Source: Bacilli bacterium (GTDB lineage: Bacteria > Bacillota_I > Bacilli_A > RFN20 > CAG-826). From it: DNA of 64,000 nucleotides. The position numbers were made by a program, and so were the translations under genes. The DNA lies in NCBI GenBank assembly GCA_016298185.1, contig JAEDDA010000002.1, positions 8,826-72,825 on the forward strand, given 5' to 3'. The notes beneath the pieces were generated by a model. The model did not search any database, had not been told where the DNA came from, and saw nothing but the letters and a program-made list of their open reading frames with translations. Below, in pieces: positions 54,420 to 62,480 of this stretch (position 1 is its first letter; each line of letters starts with the position of its first letter).

Positions 54420-56534
54420 ATGAAAATGGAACAAATGCCCGACTATGAAAATGATAAAGATGTCCTTCAAAAGTTTGGACGCAATATCAATGAAGAAGTC
54501 AAAAAAGGAAAAATAGATCCTGTCATTGGGCGTGACGAGGAAATTAGAAAGATTATTGAAATCTTAGCCAGAAAAACTAAGAACAACGTCATTCTTTTAG
54601 GTGAACCTGGTGTTGGTAAGACCGCAATCTTAGAAGGTCTTGCGGAACGTATTGTCAAAGATGATGCGCCTACAATTTTAAAAGATAAAACCATTTATGA
54701 ATTAGATATGGGTGCATTAGTTGCTGGCGCCAAATACCGTGGTGAATTTGAAGAAAGACTAAAAGCAGTCCTTAATAAAATTAAGGAAAGTGAAGGTAAA
54801 ATCATTCTCTTTATCGATGAGATTCACTTAATTGTTGGCGCGGGTAGAACTGATGGCGCACTCGATGCTTCTAACATGCTTAAACCTATGTTAGCGAGAG
54901 GCGAAATCGATTGTATCGGTGCCACGACCTTAAAAGAATATCGCGAATATATTGAGAAAGACCGCGCACTTGAAAGAAGATTCCAACCTGTTTTAATTAA
55001 CGAACCAAGCGTGGAAGATACAATTACCATTCTTAGAGGTTTAAAAAATAGATTTGAATCATTCCATGGCGTGAAGATTACTGACAACGCATTAATCGCT
55101 GCTTCCACATTATCTAATAGATATCTCACTTCTAGATTCTTACCAGATAAGGCTATTGACTTAGTGGACGAAGCCTGTGCTTCCATCAAAGTGGAACTCG
55201 CTTCTATGCCTGGTGAACTCGATGAACTTGAGAGAAAGATTAGACAACTTGAAATCGAAAAAGCCGCGCTTAAAAAGGAAAGCGATGAAGCCAGTAAAAA
55301 GAGACTTGCAGATCTTGAAGGTGAACTCAGTTCTCTTTTAGAGAAAGAAAAAGAACTTAAAGAAGAATGGTCTAAAGAAAAAGACCAAATCTTAAAAGTC
55401 AAAGCGGTAAAAGAAAAACTCGAAAAAGCGAGATTTGACTTAGATGTTGCTTTAAGCCATTCCGAATATGAAAAAGCGGGTGAACTTCAGTATAAAACCA
55501 TCCCTGAACTAGAGAAGAAACTCAAAGACTCTGATTCTAAAGTCGGAGATAAGAAATTATTATCCGAAGTGGTGGATGAAGAACAAATCGCCAAGATTAT
55601 TTCTCGTATGACTAATATTCCTCTTAGCAAGATTGAAAAAGGTGATCGAGAAAAAGTCTTAGATTTGAAGAAGACTTTATCAAGAAGAGTTATCGGACAA
55701 GATGAAGCCTTAACTTTAGTTAGTGACGCAATTCTCCGTCAAAGAGCAGGTATTAAAGATAGCAATAGACCAATTGGTTCATTCTTATTCTTAGGACCAA
55801 CTGGTGTTGGTAAAACCGAAGTCGCCAGAGCGCTCGCAGAATCATTATTTGATTCAGAAAGCCATATCATCCGCATCGATATGTCGGAATATATGGAAAA
55901 ATATAGCACCTCAAGATTAATCGGTGCCCCTCCAGGATATGTCGGATATGAAGAAGGTGGACAGCTTACTGAGAAGGTAAGAAGAAATCCTTATTCTATC
56001 GTTTTATTCGATGAAATCGAAAAAGCCCATCCAGAAGTATTTAACTTATTATTACAAATGCTTGACGATGGAAGACTTACCGATAGTCAAGGAAGAGTCG
56101 TGGACTTCAAGAACACAATTATCATTATGACTAGTAACTTAGGCAGTGAATATTTGCTTAATAACGAAAGAGATAAAGTCGAAGCGTTATTACATCAAAC
56201 ATTTAAACCAGAGTTCTTAAATCGTATTGATGAAATCGTCTACTTCTCACCATTAAGCAAAGAAACACAATCAAAGATTGTTGATAAAATGTTATCTAAT
56301 CTCAACAATAGATTAAAAGAATCATATTATTCATTTGAATTCTCTGATGCTTTGAAATCTTGGATCTTAGAAAGCGCTTATTCACCAATCTATGGTGCCA
56401 GACCAATTAAGAGATTTATTCAAAATAAAGTGGAAACTATTATTGCTAGTAAGATTATCTCTCAAGAAGTTGATACAGAGCATAAGTACTTAGTGGACTA
56501 TAACGGCAAAGAAGTTATCGTCAAACAAGAATAA
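54420..56534 (+). CDS. clpB: ClpB disaggregase lacking the N-terminal domain
   Basis: Hexameric AAA+ disaggregase (704 residues) that rescues aggregated proteins with DnaK. AAA1 Walker A GEPGVGKT (61-68), long middle coiled coil (about 265-385, [14 protein letters not shown]), AAA2 Walker A GPTGVGKT (459-466). No ClpP-binding loop is seen. The usual about 150-residue N domain is absent, as in mycoplasma ClpB. The ATG at 54420 follows AAAGGAGG and the CIRCE; the frame upstream of it is not coding. Confidence 0.95.
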   Translation: MKMEQMPDYENDKDVLQKFGRNINEEVKKGKIDPVIGRDEEIRKIIEILARKTKNNVILLGEPGVGKTAILEGLAERIVKDDAPTILKDKTIYELDMGALVAGAKYRGEFEERLKAVLNKIKESEGKIILFIDEIHLIVGAGRTDGALDASNMLKPMLARGEIDCIGATTLKEYREYIEKDRALERRFQPVLINEPSVEDTITILRGLKNRFESFHGVKITDNALIAASTLSNRYLTSRFLPDKAIDLVDEACASIKVELASMPGELDELERKIRQLEIEKAALKKESDEASKKRLADLEGELSSLLEKEKELKEEWSKEKDQILKVKAVKEKLEKARFDLDVALSHSEYEKAGELQYKTIPELEKKLKDSDSKVGDKKLLSEVVDEEQIAKIISRMTNIPLSKIEKGDREKVLDLKKTLSRRVIGQDEALTLVSDAILRQRAGIKDSNRPIGSFLFLGPTGVGKTEVARALAESLFDSESHIIRIDMSEYMEKYSTSRLIGAPPGYVGYEEGGQLTEKVRRNPYSIVLFDEIEKAHPEVFNLLLQMLDDGRLTDSQGRVVDFKNTIIIMTSNLGSEYLLNNERDKVEALLHQTFKPEFLNRIDEIVYFSPLSKETQSKIVDKMLSNLNNRLKESYYSFEFSDALKSWILESAYSPIYGARPIKRFIQNKVETIIASKIISQEVDTEHKYLVDYNGKEVIVKQE

Positions 56535-56540
56535 TTATGA

Positions 56541-56563
56541 AAGCCACCTTCGGGTGGTTTTTT
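56541..56563 (+). terminator. Terminator after clpB
   Basis: AAGCCACC/GGTGGTTT with UUCG loop and T run. Confidence 0.88.
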
Positions 56564-56567
56564 ATAA

Positions 56568-56772
56568 TATGAAGAAGAAATATTTTTGGACGCTGATAAA
56601 TTAGTAGCCTTAAAAGCTGGTGCCAAAAGAATGGAATATATCTCTTTAGCGGATAAAAATGTTTTTCTCTGTTTCTAGCTAAGAAATCCAAGAATTGTTA
56701 GATAGATCAATTCAATGTGGTCTTGCGGAACCATATGCCATAAATGAAGTCCATTTTAAAATAAGGCGATAA
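56568..56772 (+). pseudogene. Two-frame remnant of an unknown gene
   Basis: One frame reads EEEIFLDADKLVALKAGAKR then MEYISLADKNVFLCF and stops at 56678. Another frame carries on with EIQELLDRSIQCGLAEPYA to INEVHFKIRR and TAA at 56770. Both halves look like real protein, so a gene has been broken by indels. No family is recognised. Confidence 0.4.
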
Positions 56773-56806
56773 TAATTTTATTGATAAATAAATAACTTTT
56801 ATCTAA

Positions 56807-56812
56807 TATTAT
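56807..56812 (+). promoter_or_regulatory. TATTAT box placed for a leaderless mRNA
   Basis: TATTAT seven bases before the ATG at 56820; no Shine-Dalgarno. Confidence 0.45.
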
Positions 56813-56819
56813 TTTCGTT

Positions 56820-58007
56820 ATGGAAAACGAAGAACTAAAAACAGTGGAAAACACTGAACAAAATAAAGAAGAAAAGAAAGACAATAAATTTGTCTCTTTC
56901 TTGAAAAATGCAAAAGCAATATTGATGAAGACCACAAATGGTATGTCCATCGGTCTTTTTGGTACTTTAATCATTGGTACCGTTATTGCTTTATTCGCGA
57001 AAATTCCTGGACTTGGTCATATCGCTGACTGGGCCAAAATCATCCAAGGTTTAATGGGTGCCGGTATCGGCTTAGGTGTCGGTCTCGCTCTTAAAAGAGA
57101 TGGTATAACCATCGTTACCTTAATGGCTGCTGGATTTGTTGGCAATTACGCTTGGGAATGGTTAGCCTTTAAAGAAATCATTTCTAATGGTGTTTCATTA
57201 GGTATGGGTGGTGAAGTTGGCGTACAATTCACTGTTAACTCCATTGGTGATCCATTATCTTGTTATATTTCCGTTATGTTAGCCGCAATCGCGCTTAAAT
57301 ACATAATGATCAAGAAAACCCCAGTGGATTTAATCTTAATCCCACTTGTGGGATTGTTCATGGCCATTTCCTATTCCTTCGTCTTAGCGGAATGGGTCCA
57401 TTATGTAACTATCGCTATTCAATTTGTCATTAAAGCAAGTTTCAGCATCCATCCATCATTATCTATATTCATGTGCATTATCGTCTCTACCCTTATGGGT
57501 TTGGCGCTTACCGCACCTATTTCTTCTGTGGCTATCTGTGTCGCTATTAATATTGGTAGTGTTCCAATGGCGGCCGCGGCAGCATTAATAGGATGCTGCA
57601 CACAAATGGTGGGCTTTGCGGTTCATACTGCAAGAGACAATAAATGGGGTAGTGTTGTGGCCGTTGGTATTGGCACATCGATGCTTCAATTTAAGAACAT
57701 TCTAAAGAAACCATTAATCTGGGTTCCAACCATTGTGACTTCCGCAGTTCTTGGTCCAATAGCTATGCTATTCCCATATGATAAATTAGCGAGTAGCACT
57801 GGCTTATCCGTTGGTGCAGGTATGGGTACATGTGGTTTAGTCGGACCACTTAACTTCTTTGATGCTTTTAACTATAACTGGTTAGTAGTGGTTATCGTCT
57901 TAGGAATCATAGTTGTTTCTGGCTTACTAGTGTTCCTCATCGACTTATTATTTAGAAAACTCGGATGGTTTAAAAAAGGCGATTTTTCCTTATCCAACAA
58001 TCTATAA
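56820..58007 (+). CDS. PTS EIIC-like membrane protein (PTS_EIIC_2 type)
   Basis: A 395-residue protein with a charged N-terminus and about nine or ten predicted helices. Gly-rich stretches (LMGAGIGLGVGLAL, SVGAGMGTCGLVGP), a GDPLSCY loop and FDAFNYN near the end match the free-standing PTS_EIIC_2 family. No EIIA or EIIB lies nearby, so the role in sugar uptake is uncertain. Probably leaderless. Confidence 0.72.
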   Translation: MENEELKTVENTEQNKEEKKDNKFVSFLKNAKAILMKTTNGMSIGLFGTLIIGTVIALFAKIPGLGHIADWAKIIQGLMGAGIGLGVGLALKRDGITIVTLMAAGFVGNYAWEWLAFKEIISNGVSLGMGGEVGVQFTVNSIGDPLSCYISVMLAAIALKYIMIKKTPVDLILIPLVGLFMAISYSFVLAEWVHYVTIAIQFVIKASFSIHPSLSIFMCIIVSTLMGLALTAPISSVAICVAINIGSVPMAAAAALIGCCTQMVGFAVHTARDNKWGSVVAVGIGTSMLQFKNILKKPLIWVPTIVTSAVLGPIAMLFPYDKLASSTGLSVGAGMGTCGLVGPLNFFDAFNYNWLVVVIVLGIIVVSGLLVFLIDLLFRKLGWFKKGDFSLSNNL

Positions 58008-58017
58008 ATTTATTTAT

Positions 58018-58046
58018 TTGCGATTAAATTACTATTCGTTTATTAT
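58018..58046 (+). promoter_or_regulatory. Plus-strand promoter of the antisense RNA
   Basis: TTGCGA (58018-58023), a 17-base spacer and TATTAT (58041-58046). Start expected near 58053, just after the EIIC-like gene. Confidence 0.6.
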
Positions 58047-58052
58047 TTAGCT

Positions 58053-58142
58053 AGAGAGATACATCCTCTCACTATTAACCGAGGTCTAGCTAACGAGGGT
58101 CAATAGTAACGCGGCGATTATCACTAGGATGATCGTCTTTTT
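58053..58142 (+). ncRNA. Candidate antisense antitoxin RNA (about 90 nt)
   Basis: Bounded by the promoter at 58018-58046 and a terminator (GCGATTATC/GATGATCGT, loop ACTAG, TCTTTTT) at 58114-58142. It begins with a small hairpin (GAGAG-ATACATC-CTCTC). It is complementary to the 3' part of the minus-strand peptide ORF, its stop codon and its 3' untranslated region, but not to the ribosome binding site. This is the geometry of a type I antitoxin. No protein is encoded in it. Confidence 0.5.
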
Positions 58143-58154
58143 CATTAAGCGCAT
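58086..58154 (-). CDS. 22-residue hydrophobic peptide, candidate type I toxin
   Basis: Starts MRLMKK and continues with a hydrophobic helix (TIILVIIAALLLTL) ending VS, TAG. The Shine-Dalgarno GGAGGTGA (58162-58169 on the plus strand) is a perfect match and 7 bases from the ATG, one of the best in the window. A basic N-terminus plus one membrane helix is typical of type I toxins (Fst, Ldr, TisB classes), but there is no clear sequence match to any of them. It lies antisense to the RNA at 58053-58142. Confidence 0.55.
   Translation of the reverse strand: MRLMKKTIILVIIAALLLTLVS
58114..58142 (+). terminator. Terminator of the antisense RNA
   Basis: Nine-pair stem (two G-T pairs) and TTTTT on the plus strand, located inside the peptide ORF region on the other strand. 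Confidence 0.6.
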
Positions 58155-58241
58155 TACCTCATCACCTCCATATGAGTATGAAGAGCGATGAGAGGAATGT
58201 ATCCCACCGATTTCTCGGCATTACTAATTTCTTTTTTATTC

Positions 58242-58258
58242 ACTTAAATGAATAAGTG
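58242..58258 (-). promoter_or_regulatory. 5' stem-loop of the peptide mRNA
   Basis: On the minus strand CACTTA-N6-TAAGTG lies at the expected 5' end of the transcript. Such 5' hairpins stabilise toxin mRNAs. Confidence 0.4.
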
Positions 58259-58265
58259 TATTAAG

Positions 58266-58295
58266 ATTATTTTATATGCGAAAGAAACTTGTCAT
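58266..58295 (-). promoter_or_regulatory. Minus-strand promoter of the peptide mRNA
   Basis: ATGACA (58295-58290), 18 bases, AATAAT (58271-58266), each five of six to consensus. The -35 lies inside the 5' end of the HAD gene. Start would be near 58259. Confidence 0.4.
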
Positions 58296-59067
58296 ATTTG
58301 ACATGGACGGCACGATTTATCTAGGTAAAAACCTTTTTGATGGTGCTTTAGAATGTTTTAAATATCTTAAAGATCATAATATTGATTATGTCTTCTTTAC
58401 CAATAACTCATCCCATGATTTAGAGTTCTATCATCGAAAGATGACTAATTTTGGTATTGAATGCGATTTAAAGAAGAATTTCTATTCCTCAACAGAAGTA
58501 ACTATTGATCACTTATTAAATCTTGGTGTTAAAGATATTTATGCTATCGGCAATAAATGCCTTAAAGACAAATTAGCGAAACATTTTAATTTAATTAATG
58601 AATTTATACCTAATAAGAAAATAGACGCCTTAATCGCGGGATTTTCCACTGAACTCACCTATAAGGAATTACAAGATGGCTGTTTGTATTTACAAACTAA
58701 CAACTGCTTATTCATCGCCACAAATGGTGATTGGCGTTGTCCAATTGAAGATGGCTTATATATTCCTGATTGTGGTGGTATGTGCGAATGGATTTATCGC
58801 TGCACTGGTAAAACCGCGACAGTTATGGGTAAACCAAATGAAGAAATCATTTACTATCTCGCCAAGCAATTTAACGTTTCACTCGATGAAGTGTTGGTTG
58901 TTGGCGATAGATTATATACAGATATCCAAGTTGCGATTAACGCAAAAGTGGATTCTTTAGCGGTTCTTTCAGGTGAATCTTCTTTAGAAGATATTAATAA
59001 TTATCCTGAAAAACCAACTTACATATTAGATTCAATCAAACAACTTCCAGAATTATTAAAAAAATAG
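58276..59067 (+). CDS. HAD-IIA (NagD-like) phosphatase
   Basis: Haloacid dehalogenase-fold phosphatase (263 residues). Nucleophile motif FDMDGTIYLG, motif II FFTNNSS, Lys in VMGKPNEEII and motif IV VVGDRLYTDIQVA. The IIA cap (about 85-175) is typical of NagD/AraL sugar-phosphate or nucleotide phosphatases. No Shine-Dalgarno; GATTAT lies 5 bases before the ATG, so it too may be leaderless. Precedes the sugar transporter gene by 12 bases. Confidence 0.87.
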   Translation: MRKKLVIFDMDGTIYLGKNLFDGALECFKYLKDHNIDYVFFTNNSSHDLEFYHRKMTNFGIECDLKKNFYSSTEVTIDHLLNLGVKDIYAIGNKCLKDKLAKHFNLINEFIPNKKIDALIAGFSTELTYKELQDGCLYLQTNNCLFIATNGDWRCPIEDGLYIPDCGGMCEWIYRCTGKTATVMGKPNEEIIYYLAKQFNVSLDEVLVVGDRLYTDIQVAINAKVDSLAVLSGESSLEDINNYPEKPTYILDSIKQLPELLKK

Positions 59068-59079
59068 GAGGAAAATAAT

Positions 59080-60579
59080 ATGGAAAGTAGCGCAAGCGCA
59101 AAACCATTGAAGCTCAACTATAAGCGCACAATGCTTATCGGCTTTGCTTTCTTTGGTATTTTGCTATTATGGCAGGTTTATGACTCCTGGTGCCCTACAT
59201 TATTATCCGAATTATTTGCTCGTGCATTTAATTCCAATTATGTCGCACTTCGTCAAGTCAATACCCTAGAAGCCATCGCGGAGTGTAACAAGATTATTAA
59301 GGATCAACAATACCTCGTTGGTGTTGTTATGGCTCTTGATAACTTAGCCGCATTAATTTTATTGCCAATATTTGGTAGATTGTCTGATAAGACAAGAACA
59401 CCAATTGGTAAGAGAATGCCTTATATTTTAGTCGGTACATTTGTGTGTGCGGTCGCATTCCCATTCATTCCAGTTATTTATCACACAACAAATAATGTTG
59501 TTGGTGTTGTTGTTATGATGGCGGTTGTCGTCTTATTCGCAATGATGTATCGTAACCCAGCAGTTGCTTTAATGCCTGATGTCACACCAAAACCTTTACG
59601 TAGTAAAGCGAATGGTATCATCAATATCATGGGTTATATTGGTGGTGCTTGCGCCACATTAGTAGGTTTAGCATTCGTCCTCTCCGATTACTTAGGAACA
59701 AAAATTGATAAAGACACTAAATTATATGCTGCACATACATGGGCACATAACAATATTTGGGCAATTGAATTACCATTCTTAATCGCTTCTGTTTTAATGC
59801 TTGTTTCTGCGATCGTTTTATTCTTTACAGTCAGAGAAAACGAATTAGCGGAACAACTTAAAGATGAAATGGCTAGGGGTGAACAAGAAGCTGAAGTCGC
59901 TGATAAAGTGATTGAAGATGCTCCAGTTAGCAAAGCTAACAGAAACATGCTCATCTTAATCTTGGCCGCTGAATTCTTCTGGTTCATGGCGGATAACGGT
60001 ATTGGCACATTTATGGGCAACTACGCCGTTTATTTCTTAGGAGCTAGCAGTAGTTCCAATATGATCAATACCATCGTTGGTGGTGTTGGTAGTGTTGCTG
60101 GTTTCGCTGTTGGTGGTATCATTGCAAGCAAAATTGGCCGTAAATGGACACTCTTTAGTGGTCTTGGTTTGTCCGCAGCCGCTTATGCGCTATGGTTCAT
60201 TCTCACATTTGCTTTATATGGAAAAATTGCTGGAAGTGGTACATTCCCATTCTGGATCTATATTGTTTGGTTATTAAAAGGCTTCGGTATGTCTTTAGTT
60301 CACGTCAACTCTTATCCAATGGTTGTCGAATTATGCCCAAACAGCAGAATTGGCCGTTACACAGGTTACTACTATGCTTCTAGCATGGCTGCACAAACAA
60401 TTACACCAATCGCTTTAGGTTTATTACTTAAAGTGGAAGGTTTATCTTGGGAATACTTGCCAGCATATGGCATTATTTGCTTAATCGTTTCCGGAATCAT
60501 CTTCTTCTTTGTAAAGAATGTTAAATCCAATAAAACAACATTTAAAAAAGGTTTAGAGGCCTTGGACGCTGATGAATAA
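59080..60579 (+). CDS. MFS sugar transporter, SLC45/GPH-like
   Basis: Twelve-helix transporter (499 residues). Motifs GRLSDKTRTPIGKRMPYI (loop 2-3) and RNPAVALMPDVTPKPLRSKANG resemble sucrose/maltose-proton symporters of the SLC45-like group. A charged loop (about 255-285) separates the halves. AGGAGG precedes the ATG. Its end overlaps the GDPD gene by 8 bases. Substrate probably a glucoside. Confidence 0.88.
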   Translation: MESSASAKPLKLNYKRTMLIGFAFFGILLLWQVYDSWCPTLLSELFARAFNSNYVALRQVNTLEAIAECNKIIKDQQYLVGVVMALDNLAALILLPIFGRLSDKTRTPIGKRMPYILVGTFVCAVAFPFIPVIYHTTNNVVGVVVMMAVVVLFAMMYRNPAVALMPDVTPKPLRSKANGIINIMGYIGGACATLVGLAFVLSDYLGTKIDKDTKLYAAHTWAHNNIWAIELPFLIASVLMLVSAIVLFFTVRENELAEQLKDEMARGEQEAEVADKVIEDAPVSKANRNMLILILAAEFFWFMADNGIGTFMGNYAVYFLGASSSSNMINTIVGGVGSVAGFAVGGIIASKIGRKWTLFSGLGLSAAAYALWFILTFALYGKIAGSGTFPFWIYIVWLLKGFGMSLVHVNSYPMVVELCPNSRIGRYTGYYYASSMAAQTITPIALGLLLKVEGLSWEYLPAYGIICLIVSGIIFFFVKNVKSNKTTFKKGLEALDADE

Positions 60580-61309
60580 GAAGAAAGTCCTCTCTAAACT
60601 TAATCCTTTATTCCTTAAAGGAATTGCCCATCGTGGTTTCCACAATGACAAATATACCGAAAATGGTATGAATGCCTTTGGCAACGCCATTAGACACAAT
60701 CTTCCAATCGAGTTAGATATCCATTTAACAAAAGACAACCAATTAGTGGTTTGTCACGATGAAGATTTAAAAAGAACCACCGGTAAAAGCGGTATCATCG
60801 AAGACTTAACGGTCGAAGAAATTAAAAGAAATTACCATCTCCTTGATGGTGGAGAAGTTCCAACATTTCTTGAGGTTCTTGATTTTGTCAATGAACAAGT
60901 CCCAATGGTCGTGGAATTAAAGGTATTTCGCAAAAACTATAAGCCACTTGCGAAAAAAGTCATCGAAGTGATGAATGAGAAAGTAAAAGATAAAAAGAAC
61001 TTCATGTTAATCTCATTTGATCCTCGTAGCTTGTGGCCACTTAAGAAACTAGGAATCATTCGTTCCTTACTCGCAACTAGAAGTCATGAATATGTTTATA
61101 ACTATTTCAGACATTCCGTTGAAAGCGTGGATCTCGACCAGCAACTATTCGATGAAAAGAGAATCCAAAAATATCATAAAAAATATTTGGTCAATGCTTG
61201 GACTATTGAATCCGAAGAACAATTAAAAGCCATTCTTCCTTATGTCGATACAGTCACATTCCAACATATGGATGAAAATGTTGTTCGTGAATTATTAAGC
61301 AAAAGATAA
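60572..61309 (+). CDS. Glycerophosphodiester phosphodiesterase
   Basis: GDPD-family TIM barrel (245 residues) hydrolysing glycerophosphodiesters to glycerol-3-phosphate. Catalytic motifs IAHRGFHNDKYTENG, ELDIHLTKDNQLVVCHDEDL and VELKVF are intact. Cytoplasmic, no signal peptide. Start inside the transporter gene indicates coupling. Confidence 0.93.
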   Translation: MNKKKVLSKLNPLFLKGIAHRGFHNDKYTENGMNAFGNAIRHNLPIELDIHLTKDNQLVVCHDEDLKRTTGKSGIIEDLTVEEIKRNYHLLDGGEVPTFLEVLDFVNEQVPMVVELKVFRKNYKPLAKKVIEVMNEKVKDKKNFMLISFDPRSLWPLKKLGIIRSLLATRSHEYVYNYFRHSVESVDLDQQLFDEKRIQKYHKKYLVNAWTIESEEQLKAILPYVDTVTFQHMDENVVRELLSKR

Positions 61310-61325
61310 TCTTTATTAATAATAG

Positions 61326-61351
61326 ACCGGTTATCAAATAACCGGTTTTTT
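61326..61351 (+). terminator. Terminator after GDPD gene
   Basis: ACCGGTTAT/ATAACCGGT, loop CAA, T run. Confidence 0.9.
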
Positions 61352-61366
61352 ATTATTCAATATTAA

Positions 61367-61384
61367 ATGTGCCAATCGGCACAT
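61367..61384. promoter_or_regulatory. Palindrome upstream of the lipoprotein gene
   Basis: ATGTGCC-AATC-GGCACAT, perfect 7-bp arms. It is not followed by a T run, so a repressor site is more likely than a terminator. Confidence 0.4.
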
Positions 61385-61437
61385 ATATTTTAAGCCCGCA
61401 AAAAGATAAATTTATTGTAAATAAAGGAAGAAAATAT

Positions 61438-62114
61438 ATGAAGAAATTATTTTTTGTTTAGCTACAACAGCACTCATGACGATTGGCTGTTCAACTAAAG
61501 CTAATGCTTACAAAGTTACCGAAAAGAAATTCGAAGAAGAAATTACAAATTATGGTTACGTTTTTAACAACAATGCTAAATTTGAAGGTAGCTTTGTTTT
61601 GTCTCTTGGTGAAGAAGCCATGATGTCAACCATAGTAATGGAATTTGATAGCCAAGGAGAACATCAAAGATTTAGAGTCCACCAAGAAATTGAAGGCGAA
61701 GGTGAAATGGATTCTGTTTGCGACCTCCACAAATTAGAAAGCGGAGATTACAACATTGATTGGTATAGGAAAGGCTATGGCGACACAAAGTATGAATTAG
61801 TCACGATAGAAAACCTTCCATATGATACAATGAAAAGTTATATGAACGAACTCGTTTATTTCCCAGCATTGGAATACAAAGACGTCGAATTCGAGGCAGA
61901 TAATAATACTTATCATTGCGACAGCTATACAGTGGCCATTCAAGATGGTGGTGAAACATTCGCGGTCGTTTATTCAAACATAAATTTGCAATTTGAAAAT
62001 AATCGTGTGAACAAATTTGAATTCACACTTGCTGCTCCAGGTGGAATGGCCTCAATCCAACTTGAAAAAACACAAACTGGTGGAATTACAGTGGAACTAC
62101 CAACCGTTGAATAA
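61438..62114 (+). pseudogene. Lipoprotein gene with a one-base frameshift in its signal peptide
   Basis: From ATG 61438 (after AAAGGAAG) the frame reads MKKLFFV and hits TAG. One extra T in the T6 tract at 61450-61455 would give MKKLFFCLATTALMTIGCS, a perfect lipoprotein signal with lipobox TIGC, joined to the 212-residue frame that runs to 62114. The body is a beta-rich acidic domain of unknown family. The gene may be phase-variable, freshly inactivated or mis-sequenced. An ATG at 61476 exists but lacks a ribosome site and most of the signal. Confidence 0.75.
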
Positions 62115-62135
62115 TCAATAAACAATTTAAGATAA

Positions 62136-62159
62136 AGCACTCATTTTGAGTGCTTTTTT
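62136..62159 (+). terminator. Terminator after the lipoprotein gene
   Basis: AGCACTCA/TGAGTGCT with TTT loop and T run. Confidence 0.88.
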
Positions 62160-62172
62160 AATCTTCGATTAA

Positions 62173-62450
62173 TTAACAATATTTATCTCTATATTTCTTC
62201 ATTTTCATGCCCACAATACTTTTGAATGCTTCTATAAATGTGGAGAGTTTTTTATAACCGACACGTGAGGTGATTTCGCCCAGTGTGAGTTTTGTTCTTA
62301 AATAAATCCTTAACTCCAGATAGTCTTAATTTATTAGCGATAACTTCCGCTATCATTTTATTGGTTTCATAGTTTTTCATGATTTCTTGGAATTTTCTAA
62401 GAATATCCAATAAGTCTTTATCATTTGTTGTAACAATAAACGACTTTATT
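62173..62450 (-). pseudogene. AraC-family regulator remnant
   Basis: Minus-strand frame ...DLLDILRKFQEIMKNYETNK through EVIANKLRLSG shifts frame near 62320 and goes on as LTLGEITSRVGYKKLSTFIE to AFKSIVGMKMKKYRDKYC. The second half is the last helix-turn-helix of an AraC regulator (LTLGEI..RVGY..LSTFIEAFK..VGM...YR). No start codon remains. Confidence 0.65.
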
Positions 62451-62466
62451 TACTAATAAAACTCAG

Positions 62467-62472
62467 TAAAAT
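62467..62472 (+). promoter_or_regulatory. TAAAAT box placed for a leaderless mRNA
   Basis: TAAAAT eight bases before the ATG at 62481; no Shine-Dalgarno. Confidence 0.4.
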
Positions 62473-62480
62473 ATAACCAT

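Larger units (their letters stand above)
58058..58203. repeat. Inverted repeat enclosing the small peptide gene
   Basis: GATACATCCTCTCA (58058-58071) and TGAGAGGAATGTATC (58189-58203): 14 pairs with a one-base bulge. In the minus-strand mRNA these are the 5' and 3' untranslated ends, so they could lock the messenger in a closed form. The 5' arm also contains CTCATC, which can pair with GATGAG beside the start codon. Confidence 0.65.
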
